A stretch of DNA of 64,000 nucleotides, taken from NCBI GenBank assembly GCA_025677815.1, contig JAIXMP010000012.1, positions 248,001 to 312,000 on the forward strand, given 5' to 3'. The translations under genes were made by a program, and so were the position numbers. Below the pieces are notes generated by a model. That model was not told where the DNA came from. It saw only the letters and a list, made by a program, of their open reading frames with translations, and searched no databases. The DNA comes from Phascolomyces articulosus. Taxonomy: Eukaryota > Mucoromycota > Mucoromycetes > Mucorales > Lichtheimiaceae. Every line of letters begins with the position of its first letter. Within the stretch, counting starts at the first letter, position 1. Positions 26,015-38,664 of the stretch are shown here, piece after piece.

Positions 26015-27309
26015 TTAGTTATCTTCCAAAAGAATCATGCCATCCACCAATTCATTATTTAACATTTTCTTTCGATCTTCTTCATCCATCATCATAGGAT
26101 GATGATTTTGATCCATGATAGAATCTTGTTTCCAAGCTTTACTATCTAACACAACTTGTTCTGTTTGTGAAGTAGAATACATATGTTGTTGCCATGTCGA
26201 AGATCCTTCATACATATCCCCGGCAATCGCCGTGACTTTGGCAAGTAGTACACGAAGTATACGAGTATACCAAAATGAGGCGAAAGGAATAGTTTCCATG
26301 ATACCTAATCATAATATTTGTATATATAAATATAAATAAAAATAAAAATAAAAAACGCTGATACTACTTGTATGTTTATAATAACGCCTATGCAATAGAA
26401 AGAATCGATCGTTTTTTTTTTTACCTTCCAAAGTCCAACTATCTTGTTGCTTATAAATTTTAAGTAAACCATCCCGTTCTTTAAAATACAAGGTAGTTAT
26501 CGCTGGAATTCTTAACGTGTAACGTGTCGTTGGTAACACGGCGGGACAAATGTTTTGTACATAGTGAATGACGGCCGTGCGACTTGAAATTCGGAAACAA
26601 ACAAAGAAAAAAAAAAAAGGGGTGGTGAGTTTTTTTTTTTTTTTTTTTTTTTTTGAAGAATATATCTGCGCTGTAACCAAAGTAACTAACAAAAAGGTAC
26701 TGATCAATAGTAAAAAAAAAAGACTACTTTACCCATCAAACACAATATTATTAATCGTTGGTTCTGATCGATTTATATTTTGCCAAATACCATAAATACT
26801 AAAATAAGAAGAAAAAAGATAAGTATGATGATACTTTATGCTATCTTTTTTTTTGCTATCAAAAAAAAATTATTACTTTGTAATTTCTTGAACACCTCGA
26901 GCAGCCATAAAGGGAGTAATCATGATAGCATCTTTCACAAAATAAAATTCAAGGATTCTTTTTCTTTTCACTGTATCGTAACAAAAAAGATCTTCCACAA
27001 TATCTATAAATATGGTTTTTTTTAATAATAGAAAGAAACAACCAGGTCAATCAATACATCCAACTACAAAGTTCAACAAAGGTACCCGGTAATAAATCAT
27101 GAAAAAAGTGGACATAAAAGGAAGTATTTTCCTCTCTATTAAAAATAAAAGGGTAAAGTAAAATAGTATTATAAAATAATAATATATATAAACATACTTT
27201 TAATGAGGACATCAGACGATGTGGAAGCATCGTCTTGTGTGTCATTACTTGTAGAATCGGTATCTGACATTTTAAAAAAATGAGCAATAGGTGAAAAAGA
27301 AAAACCCAT
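26015..27309 (-). CDS. NTF2-like (SigF-like) fungal protein
   Basis: Six exons (27309-27198, 27133-27086, 27003-26877, 26798-26733, 26582-26425, 26304-26015) join into 266 residues. After a Ser/Thr/Asp-rich start comes HDLLPDIVEDLFCYDTVKRKRILEFYF, then FVKDAIMITPF and VIHYVQNICP. These are followed by LRIPAITTLYFKERDGLLKIYKQQDSWTLEG, whose strand pattern and final W match the NTF2-like cone fold seen in fungal SigF-like proteins. A hydrophobic segment (FASFWYTRILRVLLAKVTAIAG) then suggests a membrane or lipid-droplet association. No catalytic function can be assigned. A candidate 5' untranslated intron (GTAAGTTT donor near 27389, CAG acceptor just before 27309) supports the start at 27309; the in-frame ATG at 27270 is the alternative. 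Confidence 0.65.
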
Positions 27310-27929
27310 ACTGAAAAAAAAACAGAATTTTTTTTTGGTTAAATAAATAATAAAAAAAAAGATGGAAGTACAGGATCACTAAACTTACTTGAATGAATGA
27401 TGATGGATGATGGGATAGGGATTTACAGTAAACAAAAGAGACAGAGAAAAGAGAGGGTGTTCTCGACCTTTGAAAAGAGTTTATTGTCAACTGAGTAAAA
27501 AAAAATATATACGGGTGTGAATGGTAGTACTTCATTATTTTCATTGGCGAATGATAAAAACGGAGTGGACTGGGTGCCGCATTACATTGTACAACTTGAA
27601 CACATATTTTTCGTATCACTTTTTTTTATATATATACTCTTAAGTGGTCGTATGAGTTTTTATTATATGAGTAAGTTTAATAATAATAGCAAAAATAGCA
27701 GAGAAGATGCTTTTTTTTTTATTACACCTATCTTTTATATATATATTATATAACAAAATTTGGGGGGAGGGAGAGGAATATGCTTTAAATAATAATAATA
27801 AACAATGCAAAAGCAAATAATAATAATAATAATAAATTAATATGCGAGGTGAGTGAGTGAGTTAGGTGTGTGGGTGATATAATAAAAAATGATTATAATG
27901 TGATTTTGTGTGTGCGAACTTTTTTTATT

Positions 27930-30900
27930 TTATGACTTGATACAACTACCCACTTGAGGAGGGGCTGAACGATTATGAGCCATATGTGCTTTGACAAGAT
28001 GACCAGCAGCCAATGCAGCACATAAAGACAATTCACCTGCCATGACAGAAGCACAAATGATACGAGCCAAACGTCTTGAATTATCTCCAGGACAGGTAGG
28101 ATGAGGACCACGTACACCCAACATATCCAATACAGCTTGTTGAGGAGGTAATGTAGTACCTCCTCCCACTGTACCTACTTCAATACTAGGCATGGTACAA
28201 GAAATATGTAGATCTTGACCTTGATTGACAGCTGTCATTAAAGTCATACAATTACTACTTTCCACATTTTGAGCAGGATCTTGACCGGCAGCCAAATAAA
28301 TGGCTGTCAAAATATTCGCAGCATGAGCATTAAATCCACCGACGGAACCTGCCATGGCAGAGCCAATCAAATTTTTATTGACATTGAGTTCACAAATGGC
28401 GGTCACGGTCGTTTTAAGTACTTTTTCCACAATGGCACCAGGAATCACGGCTTCAGAAACAACACTTTTACCACGACCTTCAATCCAATTGATAGCAGCA
28501 GGTTTCTTGTCTGTACAATAGTTACCAGAGAGAGAAATGATTTGCATTTCTGGGAAATGTTCAGCTAATACACTCAAGGCTTTTTCACATCCTTTGGAAA
28601 TCATGTTCATCCCCATGGCATCCCCTGTTGTGGTACAGAATCGAATAAAAACTAATCGACCAGCAAGTGCAACTTTGAGTTTACGTAAACGTGCGAATCG
28701 GGAAGTTGAATTGAAAGCTTCTGTAATGATTTCTTCACCATCTTGTTCTACCCATCGTTTACATTCACCGGCTTGAATAATATTAGGGAAACTAAGACAA
28801 GGACCTCGTGTCATAGCATCAGCGGTAACAATAGTGGTAGCGCCACCACCAGCATTGATGGCTTTACAACCACGTGCAGTAGAGGCTACTAAACATCCTT
28901 CAGTGGTGGCCATGGGAATATGTGTATCAATACCATCAATATTCATTGGACCTATTATATATTAATGTAAGTATTTCTATTCATACTATTGTATTTTTTT
29001 TTAAAAAAAAAGAAGAATAGAAAGTTGTTGTTGTTTTTTTACCTGCAACACCCAAAGGAATGGGCATATAACCAATGACATTTTCACAACAGGCGCCCAG
29101 CACCTTATCATAATGATAATTTTCTAATGGCAATAAACTATGTTCTAAAGTTTGGGTATAAGAAGCACGGGAAATCAAAGCACGACGTACGGAAACGGCT
29201 CGTTCAAAATCACCCAAGATTTTTTCCAATGCATAAGGTGCCATTTTACCAGCTTGTACCAATGCAATGATTTCTTCATTATTGAGTTGTTCAGGTGTTT
29301 TGATCAAAGTCATGCATTCATCTACAGGACGTACATTTTCCAAAGAAACATTTGGAGCAATAGGTTTCTTTTGAATGGTTACTACAGGTGATGATGTTGC
29401 TTGTTGTTGCTGTTGTTGTTGTTGAGTATCTTGTTTGGCTTGTTTAGCCACATTAAATAAATAAGTATTCAAAAACAAAGAAACAATCAAACCCAATGTT
29501 AACCATTGACTAATGACAGGATGTTGAATAAATACGGTATAAATTTCAGTCAAGGCTTCCAAATGTCGCGTAATAGATTCGGGCATGACACCTTGATTTG
29601 GAGAGCGTACATGGAATAATAAAGGTGGAAAGACTTCAACAACCAAAGGTAATGGATTGGAAGAGGCACGATGTTGTTGTAATATAGAATTCAAGACATG
29701 GGCAACATGGGGTTGTGTCAGGTCTACTTGAGGTCCTGATTGGAATGCTGTACAGAATTCAAATAAATGCATGGCAACAAATGCAACAATCTAAAATTTA
29801 TATTAAAAAAAAAACAAAGCAGTAACAAGATCATGTGGTATGGTGAGTATAAGTATATATATATATTATTAAAGGGACGAAAACCTGTCAATGATGGTTT
29901 TAAAAAAAGATCTTTACCATAAGTAGTTTAAGTCGACCAATCAAGGGCGCATCAGATTTTTGAATATCACGAGGTAATGCGTTTTGATTATCACTGAGTG
30001 CTTTGACTACCGTTCGACGAATAAAACTCATATTGGAAGGTTGAGTGACTTTCTTCTTGTTATTGGAAGAAGAAGTTGAACCATTCATTTCTCGAATACG
30101 TGTCAACTAAATGGATCAATTTCAAATGAAAGAAGAAATGAGTCATTTTTTTTGAATAGAGATGAATATTTGATATAAAGAAAGAAAGAAAATTAAAGTT
30201 TTTCAAAATAAACAAAAACCAACCTCGAGTTTAAGTGCAAGAATTGAAGTATACCAAGTAAACAAAAAGAGAATATCAAAAGCCAATAAAATGGCAGAAA
30301 GGAAACAGAATTCTTTTAATCCAGCAATGGTGGATTTTGCACCCAATGTTAAGACAATGATTTCAATGACACAATCACGCGCAATAGGTAATGCGACGGA
30401 GTCTATGGCTCGTAGAATGGTTTCACGGACATCTTGGCGCGTTAAGGGTGTTTCTTTACTGTACTCTAATACTCTTTTTGTTAATTTGTAAGGTCGTTCA
30501 AACCCAATGGTGACTACCAAGAATGGGATAGCTTCACTATTATAATTATAGTTTGAGTTTTGTTTAGTTCGCTATCTTTTTTTTTTTTACAAGTGACACA
30601 AAAAAAAACAACTTACGCCAATACGACGGGTGAAGGTTGAACACCTAATGCATGGACCGTAAGTACTGCAAGAATAAATGAAAATAATCCATTCAAAAAT
30701 ACAGCAGTGGCTAATTTGAAATATATAAAATGAGTATGAGTGAATTGATACATCAATAGATGAAGAATGATCAATTACCAAGTGTATATCGTGAACCCAT
30801 GCGTCGCATATTAAAGAATAAAGAAACAAATGTAGTAATCATCATCATATAACCACCTAGAATCACCAAGATATCAACATTATCTGCCATCTAAAAATCG

Positions 30901-31811
30901 AAATTAGAATAATTATATGTTTCCTCTTCTTTTGAACAAGTAATAAAGGGAATATTACTATTACTTACATCCATCAATTCTTTGATACGAAAAATGACAT
31001 TACGACCAATAATCAATAACCAAGCTAATAAATTCTCGCCTTCATTACGATAAGCATGAGACACAATATCCGTGGCAGGAGGTAAATTTTCCAATTTTTG
31101 AGCCCATTGACTTGCCAATGCACGACGCATGGCCCCTGTAGCATTGACAACATAAGATACAGTGATAGTATCCATTCCATCAAGATTAGCTTGTTGCATC
31201 GTCAAAGGAATATCCTTGTCGGCTTTCAATAAATGTTCATCATTTTCCCACAATGCCAAGGGGGACTGAACAAAACATGTACCACCGACATTTTTGTAAC
31301 ACAATCCTTTTTGATATGAGAATTGTACATTTGTCACGGATGTTTGTTGCTGTTGTTCTTGTTCGGGTACAAGGATATTGTTCTCGACTGTCTTTTGAAA
31401 ATGTAAAATGGTAGACAAGGTATCTACGTTTTGTACACCGCGCTCCGCATCGGACACTGTAATCTGTTTCAAATATAACTTGAGCGCGTTCTTGGGTATG
31501 GGTGTCGTTGGTTCTTTGGTATGTGAATGATCTGGATGAACGAGTTGAAATTCATTGGAAGTAGTAGTTGTAGGGATGTACATGGCTGTTGCTGGGTATA
31601 AACGAGTACGAGTTCCCGAAAAAATATCGGATGTACGATGAACGTTATAAAGGGTAAAATAACCAAAGGATACTAATAAAAGTACGGCCACTACCATTTC
31701 AATGGGATTTCGAATGGAGAGGTGAGCGGCATGGTGAATGCCTTTTCCAATCACGGTGGATAACGATTTGAATGCCGTTGAATGGGTTGTACCCACTGAT
31801 TGACGTGGCAT
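27930..31811 (-). CDS. HMG1: HMG-CoA reductase with sterol-sensing domain
   Basis: Seven exons (31811-30969, 30890-30779, 30710-30617, 30536-30224, 30106-29918, 29790-29043, 28951-27930) give 1106 residues. The ER membrane enzyme reduces HMG-CoA to mevalonate with NADPH. The N-terminal half has a first helix ([19 protein letters not shown]), a lumenal loop, then the sterol-sensing domain ([41 protein letters not shown] and following helices). A linker with a Gln run joins this to the catalytic domain. Catalytic signatures are [16 protein letters not shown], the Glu of [20 protein letters not shown], the Lys of [11 protein letters not shown], the Asp of GQDPAQN, GTVGGGT and the His of [13 protein letters not shown]. 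The Ser in HNRS is the position of the AMPK-regulated Ser in animal enzymes. All catalytic residues are present. Confidence 0.97.
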
Positions 31812-32735
31812 CGTTGCTGGTTATTTTTTTTGTTCGTTGAAAAAAAAAAGGAACAAAGGTATTCGCTTTCAAAAAAGAGAGAGGGGGAGAGACCAAGAAG
31901 AAGAAGGGGGGAAAGTTATTGCTATTTGAAAAAAAAAAGTTGGTTTTTTTTTTCGGTTGGAGAAACTCTTTTGGTTGTTAAAATCGATTTGTTGGAAATT
32001 TTTTTTTATTGTTGTTTGGCGCCGATTTCTAATTGATTAGGCGTATCCGTTTATTTTGAGCTGTGTTGAACAACGGTCTGTCTCGGGATAAATAAGCCCT
32101 TGCTTAAACGAAAAAAAAATAATCTATAATAGAAAAGAGAAAAATATATAAAAAAAATGATCAGCCTATTTATATATAGAGAGAAAAGTGACTTATTAAG
32201 GAGATATAAGGACGAATTTCATTGTTCTTTAACATACATTAGGATCCCTTTTTTCCTTTTAGTAGTAATAAAAAAAAAAGAAGAAAAGAAGAAAAGAAGA
32301 GGTTCTTTCAAAAGGAGTCAATTTAAATAAACTTGTTGTTTGTGTTTATCTTATTCCCCCACCCCCCAACCTTTACCTTCTCCTTCTCCCCCCCCCGAAA
32401 TTAAAATTGTTACTTTTCCCTAATAAGTGAATTTATTTCCATCAGTAAAATAACTCATGGTGGTTGTGTCTTTTTTACCATCAAATTTAAAGTTCACATG
32501 CGTGTCATGAAATATAACCCATTGTTTTTACACACACACATATCAAATTAAGCCCATTCTTTTAATTAATATTATTATCATTATTATATTTTACAATTTA
32601 TCTTTATATGTATATCATGATGATATGAAATATAGATTCTGACATTTGAACAAGTGGTAAAGTATTTGTTTCGGGAAGAAAAGTGGAGAGAGAGAGAGAG
32701 AGAGAGAGAGAGGTTGAATTTGAAAAAAGAGGAGA
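31812..32735. other. Intergenic: HMG-CoA reductase upstream region and PLD 3' flank
   Basis: The first 250 nt upstream of the reductase start is A/G-rich. The rest is AT-rich with a C run near 32345-32397 and a pure (AG)n run at about 32686-32712. No gene is seen. Confidence 0.5.
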
Positions 32736-34652
32736 CTAAGTAAAGATAGTAGAAGGAACCACCTGTGATATACTATTATTGACATTATCTCGACATAAAT
32801 ATTCCGTTGGAAAAGTAACTAAATGACCACGAATCTTGTCCAGTTCTGATTGAATATATTCTTCATTCATACTCCATGGATCTGCTACATGACCTGAAGA
32901 GATTGTTACTGGATTAGGTACAAAACGTCGATGTTCTTCGGAAGTCGATACTATTATTTAAAAGAAGGGGTGGAGAGGACGAATGTTCAATAAAGGGAGC
33001 AAAAAAAAAAAAAAAAAAAGATCGACCTACGAATGAATAAGACTTACCAGTATCATCAGGGACACATTTAAATATATGACGATAAATCAATGTATTATCT
33101 TGAGCTGTTTTATTCCAAACACCATGATAAAAATCATCATGAAGTGGATCCATGACTAATCTATCTTGACGTAGTTTATCATGACCTGAATGTAATATTC
33201 CCAAATGCTCCTTAAAAAGTTGCATTCTTAATGTTAAAGCGAATTTGGAGGCTTGATACTACTTTTGCATGATAGAGATATATAAAGTACATTGTTGTTG
33301 TCGATGTTGATATATTGTTGGATTAGGAGAAAGGAAATCTTCTTTATACTCTCATCCCCTCCGAATACGATCAACTGGCGTCATATCCATTCTTTTTTCC
33401 CACCCCCCCCCAAAAAAAAAATGAAAACCAACCCATACACCCACGTCTTTCTCTCTCTCCTTTTTTTTAGACTTGTAGTATGACACTTATGCAATTACAA
33501 CAAACAAATAAACAAAAAAAAAGCTTACCTTTGATCCGTTCATACGAGACTCTACCAATTCCGTATCTTCTACTACACTTGCTATTTCGGAATCACGGCC
33601 CCCCAATTGAGATCTATAAGGTTTGTTGGTGAGTAAATATAATGGATAGGGATGAATTAAAAAACTATGTTGGTTTGGGCGTAGATTTTTCGTATTACCT
33701 ATCATTTATATTGGCTAAAATAATAATAAGATAAGTACGCATTCATTTTTACCTAACTCCAACTTGCATAAATATGGAAATAACTTTCTTATACCTGAAC
33801 CACAAATCACGATTTTATCATCAACAATCATTAATTTAGAATGAATATAGACTTGTTCAGTGACAAAATCCATTCGAGCATCATCAAAGGCTAATCGAGT
33901 AGGACGTCTTATCGATTCTTCTGTAGCAATACCACTATTACTTGTATTCTTGGTTGTCATGGTAGATAAAGATCGACCTTTTTTACTTTTTTTACTATTG
34001 GATCGTCCAATATTATTAGTATTATTACCATGGACACTTTGTTGTAGATTGGGTAAAGTGGAAGACGAAGAAGACGAATGAGGTTTATTATCAAAAGATC
34101 CTCGACCCACCACAGTGGCTGCAGAATCAGGAGGAGGAGATGACTCTTCTTTTATCATGCCATTACTTGACAAAGGTGTGGGTGTAGTAGTACTACTACT
34201 TGATTTAATACGACCCCAATTTCTTAAACTGTAAAATCCAATATAATCTTCAGGAACAATTTTGGCTTGTCGTAATTTTTCAAGAACAGAAGAACCACCA
34301 CGTGAGATGGACATGTATTGATAATGAGCCACAGATCTATTTATTGTTATTATTATTATTGTGATATGTTAATATATTTTTTTGTTTGGTGACATTTTAT
34401 TTTAAAAAAAATGTTACACCCACTATTATCCTTGGAGAGAATGATCATTTAAAAAGTACAAGTTGTTTTTTTTTTTTACCTTAATGTCATGGATCGAATA
34501 TCAGGATTCACAAAATCACCTTCAAATCCAGGTGCTGTTGGAAGTACCACAATTACTCGAAACTTTGTTTTTTCTTCATGGGCTCGAATAATTCTTCTAA
34601 CAATGGCCTATTAAAAATGTTTTATGCATAAGAGATAAAATTTCTTGATTTC

Positions 34653-34683
<31 letters not shown>

Positions 34684-37600
34684 GGTTTTTTTATTATTAT
34701 TATTTTTCTTACCTCACCAATATAGTTATTGATCAATTTATTGGATTTATCTGTAGCAGTAACTTTATAGATGGGAATCAGATATGAGATTTCCAATTAG
34801 ATGACAATATGAAATAATAATAAAAAAAAAACTTACTAAAAAATTGATTTTCTATATAAATAAAATGTTTTGCTTTTTCTATACATTCCATATATGCCAT
34901 ATAAATCGAATGCTAAACAAGAACAGGATAAAAAAGGAAATTCGATCCAATCAATCAATCAATCAATCTCATGGTAAATGCATGAGAATGTGTGTGTGTG
35001 TGTGTGTTTATACTTACTTCAGCATCTCTAATTCCCATACTCCATTGAGCACTACTTCGAACAATTTGAACTTTGCAAGTACCACGAAACCTGGTTTTAT
35101 CACTGGTTGCAACCATTTCTCCTTTTGGTAACAAGTATGGGATTTCTTCTTCTGTTGCATGTTTGGATGATTTAATAAAATTCCATCGTTGAATAAAGTG
35201 GCGTGCTACATCTCTTGCAGGAGGTCCTACCTATATATGTGTGCGTGTCGTGAGTATCATAAATTCGTGTTGCATATATCCTGTAGAATGATGTAGTAAT
35301 AAATCATTTACCATGCCAGTGTGAACATCATGCCATGGCATCCTTGCAATTCTTCTTTTATCCACTGTTTCATATTTAAAATCGCTCACTTTTTTTTATT
35401 TTTTAAAAAAAGAAATTAGTAGGTGAGAGAGAGAGAGAGAGAGAGAAAATAAAAATAAAAAAAGAAAACACTCCAAAGGGAACACCATAGACTTCTTTTT
35501 ATATATTTATTCATCTTGTTATAGAATGATTTTCATTTTTCAATAGACCTTTTTTTTTATGATTTTACCTCTTACAAAATCTCTGATACGAGGGTTGGAA
35601 TAATCTTGGCCAGGAAATATTTCAGGAAATTGATCATCTTCTTTTGTGTAATCCGTTAAATCATGATTACACGTATCATAACGTCTATTATAAAAGAAAA
35701 ATAAAGGTTCATTTCAACTTTTTTTTAAACTTGTCCCACTTGGATTTTTCTTGTTTTCTTTCAAAAAATCACTGCCCCCCGCATGAAGGAGTAAAGAAAT
35801 AAAAAAAAAAAGAGACAAACCCAAAACATAAATCCAAACCACCCACAAATGCAAGTCGTTGATCAATGACTAGGATTTTCTAATAGAAAGATAGATAAAA
35901 AAAACAACACTGGTCAATAAAAAAAAACTCGTTTTTTTTCTTTTGAATATGCATCTTATGGTATATTGATAACTTACTTCATGATGAGCTGAAAAGAGAG
36001 AAGCTGTACGATTGGCATGACGTAAGACTAATATAGGGAATTTTTTTAGGATATCATTTTTAATCAATGATGATGAACATTCTTACCAATAATATTTGGA
36101 TGGACATCTTGTAACCAATGTTTTGTATGTTCTGAGTCAATAGGTAATGCTGCATTCACAGCTTTATAAATAACAACATAAATCTTGACATCATCTAAAG
36201 TTGCTTTTCGTTTCAAGAGTCGATCAATACGATATTCTTCATTGCCTTTGGGTGGTCTTCGTAGATACTTTTTTTTGGATGGAGAGAAAATAAAATTAGT
36301 TTTATGCATAGGAATAAATGAAAGAAAAGAGGATATACATACCAATTGAGGACTCTTGAGAAAAAATTAGAAATAAAAGATTGTAAAAAAAAATGAGTTT
36401 TTTTTCCCTATATGATCATGTTCAATAAAGAGAGAGAGAGAGAGAGAGAAAAAGAATACTTTACGAGCCACCAATCTTCGATAAAGATATCTGATTTCGC
36501 TGATAAAATGGCTTCTGCTACTGCTTCAAAATATTCTACATATAAATGAGATTAGCATCTCCCAAATACCAACATTTTCTATCAAAGTCAAAGTAAAAAA
36601 AAAAGAAGTAATAGAGTAATAACATTACCATGACCATCCACAAACCATTTTATCTTTGCATTTTCACGCACAGGAGCAAAAGAAGCATATCGATTATCGG
36701 CTTTCCAAGGACTTCGTTTCATGACCTTATCAAAACATGCTTCCCATTCTTTGGATTCTTTGGGTATACGAATTTGGATTTTTTGTTTTGTATTATTGGA
36801 AATAGTGACCAAAGGATATTGTGAAAAATGTTTACGTTCGTCCCAATCTGCTTGAAATCGTTTATCAATCAAGATGACATCTGTGGGTTTCATGGAAGAG
36901 GTATCTTTACAAAGTGCAATATAACTATATATAAATTTATCGTCAATCACTTTTCAAAACGAAAAAAAAAAAAACAGCACATAGGTTTTTTTTTAATTTT
37001 TTTGTTCAACTTACGAATCACGAATAATACACCATCGTTTGACCCATCCAGACCTTCTTATACATCGAATCATGGGGGCTGATCCTGTTACTGCCTTTTG
37101 TTCCAAATATCCTTCTTTTCCTTTCCATCCCATATCCTTGACCAAACTGATTCCACTAACTTCTAAAAATTCGCATAAATCCGACATGCCTGAATAATCT
37201 GGGCATTGTTTAGATTGACCGACGAGATCTTGAAGGTATTGATATAATTCTGTCCGACGTTTTTCACCTCTTGAATCTACTGGGTTCCATTCCGAATGAT
37301 GATGATGTTGTTGTAATTCTTGCGTTGTTCCTGAACGTCGTGTGGCAATGGCAATGGCCAAATTTTGTAATTTGCTAGGAAAAGAAGGAGGGGATTCAAT
37401 AGTCGATCGAAATTTAAGCATCATCCATAAATCGTAAAAGTCGGAAATACTTCGTTTGATCGTCCATCGAATCTCACCATATACGAGATCGATCAAGTAA
37501 ATGGTGTTATGTTCATCAGCGTCTCGAAGAGCAACCTATTATTTATTTTATTTTATTATTTTTCAGTGAGGTTTATTGTAATACAGTTTTTTTTGTGTTT

Positions 37601-38664
37601 GGATGATCCACTTACTATCAAATGGCTAAACAAATCAAGTGGCTTTGTTGCAAAATATATATAAAGAGAGTGAGAATTGGGGGGGGGAGGTTAAAATAAG
37701 CTTTCTTGATCTCATCCCATGTATATACACACACACACACATTCCAATACCAAAAAAAAGGGACATTATCAAAATCTTACCGTTGACACAGGACCTTGAT
37801 CGATGGGTAAGGGTATCAATGACACCTTTGTAGCACCTTAGAATAGTCAATAAAAATGAATACTATTTTTTTTTCTATAGACCTATTTTTTCTTATGGAG
37901 GGAGAAGGAGGAAGAGGAAATTCTATTTTAATTTTACCTGGTGGTAGAGCGGATGGTAGCCTATCCGGAAAAGGTGCATTGGAAGAAATTGTATCATCAA
38001 AAGGATGTTCAAAATAAAAACTTCTTTTTTCTGCCAAATGAGCCACACGAGCATTTTCTTTCACCACTTCATCCACTGAAGGTAAAGGTTCTAATTCTCC
38101 CAACATGATAGGCATTTCTTTTTGTGATTTTCGGAGAGCTTCAAAATATTCATAATAAGTAGGTGGTATTTGAGATTCATTTTGCGCAGCAGCCAAAAAT
38201 GCGTCCACTTTTTCTTCTTCTTCTCCTTCTACTTCATTACTAGTGTCATGTTTTGGAGGAACAATATTGACAGACATGCGTCTTACAAATGAATTCGCTA
38301 ATGATTGCCAACGGGATTCCTCTTGTTGTTGAGAATTGTCATCATGGGTTGTCATGGTGCTACTCTGAGCCACTTGGTTTTGGTCATGGAATGAATGGCT
38401 TGCGAGTAGTAATTGTTGTTGTTGTTCTTGTTGTCGACGTATGGAATGATGGTAATTATGGTGATGGAAATGACGTCTTTCATGACGGTGTGGGTGATGG
38501 CGATAATGGTGGTGGTGGTGGTGATAGGTATGTTGTGGGTGTTGCTGTGCTGGATATCTATGAATAGTATTGGTAGTTTGCGTGGTGGTGGCACCACTAT
38601 TAGTAGTAGTTGTTCCATTGCTTTGTATCCAATACTCTGCGTTGGCAGCAATAGGATTTGACAT
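32736..38664 (-). CDS. Phospholipase D1-type (PX-PH-HKD), Spo14-like
   Basis: Twenty exons join in frame to 1233 residues: 38664-37938, 37836-37781, 37535-37015, 36924-36629, 36535-36465, 36354-36343, 36267-36087, 36027-35978, 35879-35821, 35684-35569, 35388-35312, 35230-35018, 34912-34837, 34762-34713, 34607-34480, 34336-33795, 33714-33699, 33613-33529, 33258-33048 and 32950-32736. It hydrolyses phosphatidylcholine to phosphatidic acid and choline at membranes. The N-terminus is His/Gln-rich and disordered. A PX domain follows (from VALRDADEHNTIYLID, about residue 262), then a PH domain (EGYLEQKAV...GWVKRWCIIRDSYIALC). The catalytic part starts at EDWWLSPQLYLRRPP. HKD motif 1 is HHEKILVIDQRLAFVGGLDL and HKD motif 2 is HSKLMIVDDKIVICGSANIN. 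A Ser/Thr/Asn-rich insert separates the catalytic half from motif 2. Two exons are microexons of 12 and 16 nt. Confidence 0.96.
34989..35006. repeat. (GT)n microsatellite in a PLD intron
   Basis: A pure GT run directly upstream (on the plus strand) of a PLD splice donor, which lies on the minus strand. Confidence 0.8.

Noticed and set aside
34651..34681. Long pure A runs (also the T run at 26629-26654) as retroposon tails
   Set aside because: They sit inside introns between well-supported exons, with no adjacent element body or target duplications.
37816..38664. Plus-strand ORFs inside the first PLD exon (Val/Met-rich)
   Set aside because: Mirror images of the His/Gln-rich coding repeats on the minus strand.
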